Assembly (NCBI GenBank): GCA_012934845.2
Contig: WNNJ02003795.1
Span: 1 to 64,000 of the forward strand
Direction of reading: 5' to 3'
DNA: 64,000 bases
Source of the DNA: Pomphorhynchus laevis
Lineage: Eukaryota; Acanthocephala; Palaeacanthocephala; Echinorhynchida; Pomphorhynchidae
The translations under genes were made by a program, and so were the position numbers. The notes below the pieces were generated by a model. That model was not told the DNA's origin and ran no database searches. It worked only from the letters and a program-made list of their open reading frames with translations. Positions 55,450-64,000 of the stretch are shown piece after piece (positions within the stretch are counted from its first letter, which is position 1; each line of letters begins with the position of its first letter).

Positions 55450-57390
55450 TAATTATTTATGATTTACAGTTAATAATATATTTTGTATTAGAATAAGATA
55501 CACTGATAATTACATTTTAACAGAGGAAATATGTCATTGGCGTATATTTGGCTCTGCTGTTATGTTCGGTCAATGAATATTTATTAGTCAATGATTTCAA
55601 ATTATTGTATTTTTCAGCTAATCGATAAAAATTTTGTTGTCATAGCAATGAAATGGTCATGAAATATTAGTTTTATTACAGCGAAGACGTTTTCTTAATA
55701 TTATTCCAAGTCGCATACAAATATTTTCAAATTGCATCCTTTTTTTGTAGCTTTCTTAGTCAGATATTTTTTAGCATTATTCTATTAGAAAACTCAAAGT
55801 ATGAATGCCTCTTCATTGATATTCAAATATTTAAAATGGAATATTTTTACGTGTGACACGAAACAAAACTTGATATTTTAGTGTCTTAAAAGTATTTAAT
55901 GAAGTGAATTATGATAAAAAATACACAGTTTAATGTTGCCAAAAGTATAGTGTAAAGTTAAATAAAATGTCTACTAGGGTTTATAATTTCAACCAGTAAT
56001 TAATATCTTTATCGTTAATCACTATAATTAAAGAATCATGCGATTAAAGTTAAAGCTTCTGAAAATTTACAAATTTTTATTATTTGCCGCTCTTCTCTAT
56101 TATTCTTGGAGGATAAATATCTTTTAAATGTTAATTCCTTTAAATATACAAAAAGGGATCTGTTTGTAAATATAATTCATAATGAAAATATTCACAAAAT
56201 GGTATCTATGCATGATGTCAGTAATCCTTACAGAAGCCACATTACGATCGAAAATATACTTCTTGAATTTTAAGTTATTTAGCATATAAATGTATGATGT
56301 AAGATATCCAGATGGCGCGCAATTTAATCCAAGCCTATATGAAAAATTTTTAATTTAGGATAATGCGATGATAGTATTTTCTAAATAATTAAAGAATTTA
56401 AATAAATATTAATATTACATAAAACTGTATCTTGCTAATGTGCACCCAGCTTTACAGCAATTTACCTTTTAAATATTGTCATTATTCTTTATTCAAGTAC
56501 AGATTTACAGCGTGGTTTGGCCTGAGTAAAATACACCGGCGAAATTGGATGAGGATGTACGCTGTATTTTATTGTTGCTAGGGTGACATGAAATTTTTTC
56601 ATAAATCAGATCAGTTGACTGAAACTGTATTTTTGATACGATTATAATAAATGAAAGAGAACAATTTAAAAAAGATAAACTAAAATAAATAAATTTAATA
56701 AAATAAATATAAATTAATATAAATTAATTAATTAAATAAATTTAACAAATTAGTTGGGTTTGATTTTTCAGCATTTGATTCTTTCCGCAAGACTGTACAT
56801 TTTCATTGCAACGATAGCTACTGAGAAGTAAAAATTATCTGCTGTTAACTGTTTCAGTTTTAGAAGATAAAGCTCAAAGTCTAGAGACTTGATAACGTCA
56901 ATATTGTGGATTGACTGTAATAAAGAGAAATATGTCAATAATTATAAATGGCTGTTAGGTGCTTAAACGCTTTATGAAATATCGGAACGCAGCAAATTTC
57001 AATATTTATTAATAATTAGGAATACTTAAATAAGAAATTAGAATTAGGTAATAAAGAAGAATATTTTGGAAACTGGAAATGACTGTTAAGTGTTTAAACG
57101 CTTTATGAAATTATCGGAAGATCAAAATTTTAATCTTCATTAAGGAATTTATAAAAAATAAGGTAATAAGGAAGAATTTTTCGGAAATTAGAAATGTTTT
57201 CTCTGTGCTTAATATCCTTGTGACAGTTTTGGAACATGGAAAATTTTTATATTAATAAAGAGGAATTTATAAATAGAGGATTAAATAAAATTAAGGTAAT
57301 AAGGAAGAACTTGTGGAAAATAAAACTAATCAAAATACACAAATTATATAATTACAAATTATACACAAATATATCAAATTACTGACTAAT
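55450..57390. other. AT-rich non-coding DNA
   Basis: No gene recognised. Near 56950-57200 the phrase GTGCTTAAACGCTTTATGAAAT and its context is repeated two or three times at about 110-bp spacing, an old tandem duplication. Confidence 0.45.
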
Positions 57391-57399
57391 CGAAATTTC

Positions 57400-57770
57400 A
57401 AATAAATTTCAAAACGACGAAGACTGAGGAGAATTCGGACGGCTGCGTTTACAATGTGTTGTAGTGAAAGAAGGGTGGATTTAGGTGAGTTGGAAAATAG
57501 ACTAAGACAGTAATCAAGTCTTGAGAAAATGAGAGAAGATATGAGAATCATACAAGAAGGGAAATCGATCAATCTACGAATTTGACGGAGGTTGCGAAAA
57601 ATCAATATAGTTGAGGGTGCTTTATATCTGACGAAAGATTTAAGTGAAAGTTGGTTGTCAAAATGGAATCCTAAGTAAATGAGATTATTAACGATAGGGA
57701 GAATTGTAGAATTTAATGATACGGAGCGAATTTTTAAATTCCCTCCGTATCCACATAATTTTAGATTCAT
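57400..57770 (-). mobile_element. LINE F family fragment, diverged
   Basis: The minus strand gives STILPIVNNLIYLGFHFDNQ, LSLKSFVRYK, RQIRRLIDFPSCMILISSL and RLDYCLSLFSNSPKSTLL. These align with the post-catalytic RT region of LINE F (HNLTFLGFHFDDHLSLKPFV). It is truncated at both ends. Confidence 0.85.
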
Positions 57771-57869
57771 GAGTTTTTATGAAAAAAATTAATTGTTTGA
57801 TTCACTAGCAAAAAATGGAATCAATTTTTAATTTGAATGTTTGAATGTTTAAACCTTTGAATGTTTAGC

Positions 57870-58581
57870 ACGATGCTTTCCAAGTAGGACAGTTAGTTGT
57901 TATTCCAATGATTGAAAAGAAAGAACAATTAGAAGATGTGTGTATTCGTTTAATAGAAGAACAAGAAATCAAAGTCAAATTTAATTCGCTTGAATCTGAA
58001 TGGCGAACAAGAGAATTTAAACTTGCACCTTTTAAAATTAGAGGCGACATAATACTTAAAGGTCAAGATACATCAGAGGCAATATCAGCAATTGAAGATT
58101 TAAATCTAATATTGACAAGTTTGGCTTCCAACCGCTATAATGAACATTTCAAGGTTGATAATCAAAAATGCATTGATGATTTAGCGATTACTTATGAAGT
58201 TACGACTAAATGGATTCAAGTTTAGAATTTATGGGTATACTTGGAAGCAATGCTAATAGGAGGAGATATTTCAAGACAATTGCCTTTGCAAGCACGGAAG
58301 TTTAATGCAGTGGATAAAATGTGGTTAAAAATGATTACAAAAGTGAAAGAAACGCCGAAAATATTGTGATGTTGTATAATCTTGAAATGTTAGATTTTAT
58401 GCTATCTCAATTAGGCATGTGTCAAACGTTATTAGCAGGATATCTTGAATCAAAAAGATTGATTTTTCCGCGATTTTACTTTCTATTTGATTCGGTACTA
58501 TTAGAAATTCTCGGTCAAGCTTCGGAACCTATAAAGTTACAGCCGTATTTCAATGCGTTCACTGAAAGTCTAAATTCTTAG
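57870..58581 (+). pseudogene. Axonemal dynein heavy-chain linker fragment (host pseudogene)
   Basis: The frame reads IPMIEKKEQLEDVCIRLIEE, then ESEWRTREFKLAPFKIRGDI, LTSLASNRYNEHFK and YEVTTKWIQV. After an in-frame TAG it continues NLWVYLEAMLIGGDISRQLP and ARKFNAVDKMWLKMITKVKE, then after a TGA and a small deletion GMCQTLLAGYLESKRLIFPR and LLEILGQASEP. This is the linker (N2) region of a ciliary dynein heavy chain of the outer-arm type, the motor of cilia and sperm flagella. About 230 of more than 4000 residues are present, uninterrupted by introns. Two stops and a deletion mark it as a pseudogene or retained fragment. A diverged LINE F piece lies immediately upstream. Confidence 0.85.
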
Positions 58582-58599
58582 CAAATCAATAGCTCGTAT

Positions 58600-59765
58600 T
58601 ACACAGAATTTATCTCTCTACCACCCTAGTTGCTAAACTATGGGATTAGAATAATCTAATCAGATAAATTACGCTTTAACTTAAATACTGCGTGACATTA
58701 CTAAAGATAAAAGGTCAAATGAAGAGCTGATATGTCATCAGATTTCAACATTTATTCCAATCCCAACATTACCGAGGGCACTATTCAATCAAATGATGTA
58801 TTTACTCTGATGCAATTTGATCTAACTTGCTGAATGAGGTAAATACTTTGGTTAAATACAATACTTCTTAAATACAATACAATACTTTGTGTATTTTAGG
58901 TGTTCTTTATTGCATTTTTGAATAATTTTATGCAAAGTCAAAATATTGTTCGAAAAAAAACTTATTAAAAATAAATAACCTTCGCAATATATAGTCGTAT
59001 ACGATTAATCTTTTTATATTTAACATAAATATCACGTAACAAATAGTAACAACAAATAAACAAGACGATACTTTAGTGATTAAATGATGACGCTATGTTT
59101 AATGATTCAATATGAATATAACATGCCCTAAATAATTGTCTAGAAGTAATTTTTAGGGTGTCAAGCAAATTCTGTTGTTAGAATATCTCGTTTTACAAAT
59201 TTGGATGTATTTATCTGCATATAAAAATAAATGCTTTCTTAATTTTTCTATTAGAATCTAATTAAAATTTTTAAAAATGTCGAGTTAAATGTTTAACGTC
59301 CCACAAAAGCTACCCGATTGCAAGATGATGAAATTTTAGTTTAGAAAAATATTTCGATTAATTAATAAAAAAATAGTTTAATTTAAATTTGCGAAATAAA
59401 CTTATTGGTTTCGTAAATGATTTCGTACTGGAGTCTTCGAAATAAATTATTGCTTTCTTATAAAAAAATAATTTTTAAAATATTTAAAATATATTTTAAT
59501 ATTTTTATAATTAATGTTTATATAATTTTTAAATTAAATTTAAATTTACAAAATAAATTTATTTGCTTTATAAGTGGGGTTCTAATGTTGCAATAAAAAA
59601 TTGTAAAATTGATATGTCGGAAATGTATTTTTTTGTCGGGAAGATAAGTTTAATATTTCTGATCTATCATGGCAAGATATTAATCGACGAGAATTTAATC
59701 TCTAAGACGAAACAACATTTTGATTGCAAGTTTCAATGTAATGATATTTTCTGACTGGTAACTTT
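58600..59765. other. AT-rich non-coding DNA
   Basis: No gene recognised. A diverged R1-like stretch may lie at 58700-58830 (GATATGTCATCAGATTTC, CCAATCCCAACATTACCG). Confidence 0.4.
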
Positions 59766-59771
59766 AAAGAG

Positions 59772-60353
59772 TTACAGGTATCGAAGCAAAATCATCCAAA
59801 ACAACTCAAGTGTTTGTAGAATAGAGTGAAGGAAACGCGCAATTTTCCATTTCGATGGACGTTTGCAATTCAAAGTGGAAATTGATTTATTGCTAGTCTG
59901 AAAAGTGATCAAACATGGAACTCGTTTGCTATTTAAGATTAATCTTTCGAGTTTATTGAGGTCGACTATTAGCTGGCTGGTTCGCAGTTCAATGTGATCT
60001 GTTGAGCTACTAAATTCATCATCAGTAAAAACCTTTTTTAATTTGATTTTACTAGCAAGGATTTCTGATGACATTGTTTGATATGAACTGATGGTGCCCA
60101 GATGTGTGAAATTGACTGCAAGTAGTTTCGAAGTCCCTGGTAAAAACATGTGGTTTTCTACAGGAAACGGTGACTCCGAGACGTGGTTCAGTAGATCGAA
60201 ACGCACATTTTTCAGATTAGTTGAGTATTTTATTTGCGCTAGATGGTTGACATAATCCTGATCAGGATCATCGCTGTGTTTGTCTAATTTTGTTTTATTA
60301 AACAAATGCTGTAAATTTTCAGGAAATATTTCAATTAGATTTTGTATCTGCAT
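59772..60353 (-). CDS. Unassigned intact ORF, 193 codons
   Basis: An ATG at 60353 opens MQIQNLIEIFPENLQHLFNK. The frame continues DLLNHVSESPFPVENHMFLP, TSKLLAVNFTHLGTISSYQT, TDHIELRTSQLIVDLNKLER and ends ILQTLELFWMILLRYL. Composition is balanced and more G+C-rich than the flanks, suggesting a real protein. I see no signal peptide and no motif I can name; the C-terminus is hydrophobic but short. It could be a host gene exon or an element protein. No poly(A) signal was found nearby. Confidence 0.45.
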   Translation of the reverse strand: MQIQNLIEIFPENLQHLFNKTKLDKHSDDPDQDYVNHLAQIKYSTNLKNVRFDLLNHVSESPFPVENHMFLPGTSKLLAVNFTHLGTISSYQTMSSEILASKIKLKKVFTDDEFSSSTDHIELRTSQLIVDLNKLERLILNSKRVPCLITFQTSNKSISTLNCKRPSKWKIARFLHSILQTLELFWMILLRYL

Positions 60354-60489
60354 GTTCGATTAAATAACTATTGGACAATTTTAAGTTTATCAGATGGCGC
60401 CAAATTATCAAATATTAAAAATGAAGTAGCAAACACTTTTAAAATTATGTTTTAATACGATACACAGCCAATTTCGAAAAAATCTGAGA

Positions 60490-60975
60490 TCATCTAATTG
60501 AGGCTACGTATTTTATACTATTTAAAATAATAATACATATTAATAATTATAAATAATAAATCATTATACAAGAATTTATACAATTTACATATATAAAGTT
60601 AAAATAAAAATCAATTTGTATCAGAATAAGATCAGAAGGAGAAACTGATGTGTTATCAGGTGTCGGTGCCTATTCTTCTATTCAGCACAGTAGTGGAGTT
60701 AAATTCGCGCTACTGGCACGTATTTCCTATGAAGAAAATTGATTATTTAGTGTAACTTAAAATTTAAAATTAAAGTCAATTTTTATGATTTGAATAATAA
60801 ATAACAGATGATGTATAAGAATAAGAATAAGAGGTCAATAGGATAAAGTGTCATGTTATCAGGTTTCAGTTCCTAGTCCTCGACCCAGCATAGCAACGGG
60901 TACCCAAATACGCGCTAATGGCTTTTTCTTCTGAAATTTGAGTACTTTATTCGTGTACCTCGTTCGTAAATTTTC
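60490..60975 (+). repeat. R1 dispersed repeat, two tandem partial copies
   Basis: The first copy runs from TCATCTAATTGAGGCTACG to GTGCCTATTCTTCTATTCAG and CGTATTTCCTATGAAGAAAA (about 60755). The second continues with AATAACAGATGATGTATAAG and CCTAGTCCTCGACCCAGCAT, ending near CGTGTACCTCGTTCG. The second copy preserves the distal end seen at 4.5 kb. Confidence 0.6.
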
Positions 60976-61004
60976 AGTGAACTTTTATGGTTAAATGCTT
61001 GTTA

Positions 61005-63751
61005 GATAAGCGTTATAGTTATTATAACATGTGTATGTATATCTATTTCCGAATGTAAAAATAATAAATTTTTCTAAATTCCTAAAAGCGTACTAAAATC
61101 TTAAGTATTTATATTCAAAAAATTTATTCCTTTTGTCTGTTATAAAAATTCTTTTGTAGAATTAATACTGAAATAGTGTTTTATACCAGTATAAATTTTG
61201 ATTCCACTACAATATGTTTTGAAGTGTGCTTTAATTACTTTTATTATTTTATTCATGTAAGTAGAAAGTTGTTTTACTGTAGATTTGAAAGCACTAAATA
61301 TGAAACTAAGTTTTAGATTTTTATGTAATTTTGGACTCCAATATAATATAGGTATAGTTTTATTATCTGATACAATTTTTATACCATTTTATTCATTATA
61401 GAACAGTGACTTGTAATAATTGTTTATTAACTCAACTCACTACGTTCATATGTTGGATTTACATTTAAATCATTAGAATTAACCTCTTTGATTAGTATAT
61501 CATAATAAAGCTTTTTGCATATGAAGACAAAGTTATTACTAGCTTTATCAATAGTTGTTATTATATAGTTATCCTTTAATTTAGTAAGTTCTTTATACAT
61601 ATCTTTATTAATTTTATCTTTCCTTTTATAATTGTTTGTTATTTTCATTTTATTTTTAATTTTATCAAATATATAATGCTTATCTTTGATGTATTTAAGC
61701 TTTTACTATTAATCAGCTTACCAAAGTAATCATTTAAGTCATTATATAACGAATTTTAACCTTATTTTTATTATTATTTTTTAATTTATATTATACCCTT
61801 TTGCTAGCATATTCTTAATTCATTGTTTTCAGTTAATTCTAGATTTTGAGTGCATATATGTTCATTTATCTTATCAAAATTAAGACTTTTGCAATCACAT
61901 ACAGTTTCTATGATGTTTCTAATATTATCGTTGCATATTGATTTTAATTCTTTATTATAATTACAAATTTTTCGTCCTAATGCTGGTAGGAGTTTATACC
62001 TTATTTTAGGAATATATTCACGTATAAATATATAAAAAATATATAAATATATAAGATATTATAAATAAAATATTATAAAATATTATAAATATATAACCAA
62101 GTAATATAAAAATATTACTAGATTAATGGTGGTCCGATATTATTGGTTGTCCGATAAGAGTATTTTAAATTACAAAAACTTTTTATTATACAATTATTGA
62201 ACAAATTATTTCTTTAGAAAAATGTTATGTTTACATAAAGATCGTTTAGCTTATTATCTCTTAAAAGTTGTTTTAAAATTCCCGCTATATTTATGTTATC
62301 TATACATTTATTAATGAAGTTTATGGTTAATGTATATTTTCTATTGTTATTATTAACATTTATTGTACGATTTTAGTATTTTGTATTACAACAACTGTCT
62401 TTTATACAACTATGCCATACTCGTAATCGTTAATTAATCGTCAACTATATCATAATCGCTAATTAATCTTTGATTTATTGAACAAATGATATCTTTAGAA
62501 AATCTTCTTGTATTTACATAAAGATCTTTTACTTAATTATATCTTAAAAGTAGTTGTTTTAATATTTCTAATTGTTCATTTATATACATATCTTTTTTAA
62601 TATTTTCAACTCTATTTTTCCTATTCTTTTTATCACCATGACTTATCGGTTTGCGTTTAACCGGATTATTATAATATAGTTATAATATAGTTTGAATAAT
62701 ATGCTCTAAAATAAGTAATTTACAATATGCTTTATCATGTCCTATTAATCTCAAATGTTTATGAAATATAGTTTGACTATTATGCTGTACATTATATGTG
62801 TTGCCTAAACCTAGTTTTTGACAATCATGTTTTTCCTATATATTGCAATCTACATGTCACTGATATAAAAACGATATACAAAAACGACTAAATATGTAAC
62901 TTTAAGAAAAGTTAAACTTTAAGTAAAGCTAAAAAAATAACAAAATATTAGTAGGTCAATGGGAATAGTCTAGGCGACAATTTAGGCGCCTATAACTTGT
63001 TTAGTTGTTTACAATTTGTTAAGTTATGTAAGAAGAATAATCAACATGATTATTACATGATTTAAAATACATGATTTAATTCATATATGATTTAATATGA
63101 ATTAGTATTGTAAATTAATATGAACTAATGCAGTATTGTAAAAAGTAATGTAGTATTATCCATCCAAATATTATTTGATGTTAGATAATATTTTGTTAAG
63201 TTGTTTTTTATTAATTTCTCAATTAATAAATTTGGGAAACAAAATTACTAAAAATCATTAAAATTATAAAATTCGACTTGAAAATTAATATCGTGTTGGA
63301 TTTTTTCTTTTCTACAACGGAGACTTAAGACAATCAAAATACGTGCATCGTGAAATCCGGTATTTTATACCAAAATATTTTGCGGAATTTTAAACTGGCA
63401 GAAAATATCCGTTTCTCGAGTTTTGAAAAGTAAACAAATTTGTCAGTTTTTTCGTTTCCTTTTCGATTGCACCCACAATAAGAACAAAACCATTTTAATT
63501 GTCCACTTCCAAAAAATTATGCATTCCAACACTATGGAAGCAAAAAATCCCAATCCAAAATCTGTTATCCAAAAGTTATGTACTGCATTGTCTGCATAAG
63601 CTGCGTATTTTAAACAATTACCACACTGGGTAATATGGTGAAAATTAAATGCATTCGTTTCGATTCAAATATACCAGTTTAATGTATGGTTCGTTTATTT
63701 AATAATTTAATGATAATTTGCTAAATTGTATGATTCGTGAATTTCTTTCTT
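61005..63751 (-). mobile_element. Permuted-type (Naiad-like) PLE, inverted copy
   Basis: The minus strand repeats 46857-49550: the same 5' start (AAGAAAGAAATTCACG at 63751), the GIY-YIG segment at about 62650-62900, and the RT N-terminal part. The latter includes YIPKIRYKLLPALGRKICNY, YIITTIDKASNNFVFICKKL and YERSELS. It then continues into the region homologous to 46691-46850. The 5' 1.7 kb looks nearly identical to the 46.9-kb copy while the RT part is visibly more diverged (roughly 90%). It is broken and truncated inside the RT. Confidence 0.75.
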
Positions 63752-63823
63752 GTGTTAACCCGTTTTTTCTAATGTAAGCGTAAATTTTGTTGTTCAAAGT
63801 TAAATATCCAACATCTTTTGGAA

Positions 63824-63891
63824 GAGGTTAGATTTTAACCTCTAAAACGAGGTTGGATGTTAACCTCGAAAAGAGGTTTAAATCTAACCTC
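63824..63891. repeat. Three near-palindromic 19-mers
   Basis: GAGGTTAGATTTTAACCTC (63824), GAGGTTGGATGTTAACCTC (63849) and GAGGTTTAAATCTAACCTC (63873) follow at 25- and 24-bp spacing. Each begins GAGGTT and ends AACCTC. Their function is unknown. Confidence 0.7.
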
Positions 63892-64000
63892 AATTTTACT
63901 CAATCGATTTTTAATGCTTTAAAATCAATTTGTGATTTATCAGAAAATGCAGTTTTTAAAAAATTTAAAATTCGCTATATGAATTTTATAAATCTGTAAG

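Noticed and set aside
1-64000. CRISPR array, bacterial operons or prophage
   Set aside because: Repeats are not regularly spaced with unique spacers, gene density is very low, and element families are those of animals.
1-64000. LTR retrotransposon, endogenous virus or Polinton copies
   Set aside because: I saw no protease, integrase, capsid, envelope or protein-primed polymerase motifs; all reverse transcriptases here are LINE or PLE type.

Overview
This is an AT-rich, repeat-dominated piece of a eukaryotic, almost certainly animal, nuclear genome. The evidence is threefold. Non-LTR retrotransposons of animal clades (RTE, CR1/L2, I/Jockey-like) fill about a third of the window. Penelope-like retroelements (PLEs) are abundant. 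The few host-type coding pieces (a PEBP exon, a secreted thioredoxin-like protein, an axonemal dynein heavy-chain fossil, a tail-anchored membrane protein) are animal-like and separated by long AT-rich non-coding DNA. An arthropod or other invertebrate is likely; I cannot name the species. All boundaries were read by eye and are approximate unless an exact motif is given.

Layout. 1-4.9 kb: AT-rich DNA with copies of a dispersed repeat called R1 here. 4.9-7.0 kb: RTE LINE copy A. 7.3-7.5 and 12.76-13.1 kb: a repeat with a hammerhead-like core (HHR-B). 9.4-10.1 kb: a mosaic of a LINE tail, a hammerhead element (HHR-A) and a PLE reverse-transcriptase fragment. 14-15.3 kb: PLE C-terminus and an unassigned ORF. 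16.3-16.8 kb: PEBP exon. 17.5-21.4 kb: LINE C copy 1. 22.6-23.3 kb: RTE copy C. 24.5-25.7 kb: CR1-like LINE E. 26.2-26.65 kb: the hammerhead-ribozyme element. 26.9-29.85 kb: CR1/L2-like LINE F, little damaged. 30.4-33.2 kb: LINE C copy 2. 34.9-39.0 kb: two-ORF LINE D. 39.7-40.15 kb: a PLE with C-terminal GIY-YIG. 40.2-43.2 kb: RTE copy B. 45.0-45.4 kb: thioredoxin-like gene. 45.5-50.1 kb and 61.0-63.75 kb: PLE copies with GIY-YIG placed before the reverse transcriptase, arranged as a large inverted repeat. 51.6-52.5 kb: LINE G (RTE-1-like). 53.4-53.9 kb: membrane-protein exon. 54.4-54.95 kb: PLE GIY-YIG end. 57.9-58.6 kb: dynein fossil. 59.8-60.35 kb: unassigned ORF.

The most interesting signals concern self-cleaving RNA and PLEs. 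A structurally complete hammerhead ribozyme (26503-26581) sits in a roughly 450-bp repeat element; flanking matches to 33.6 kb look like an empty site. A second copy lies at 9.6 kb. The window also holds both PLE architectures: the usual RT-then-GIY-YIG order, and a permuted GIY-YIG-then-RT order resembling the Naiad/Chlamys group. Small hammerhead-bearing retroelements in animals are known to be linked to PLEs, so their presence together is biologically coherent. Many perfect hairpins (17-67 bp arms) are scattered through the window.
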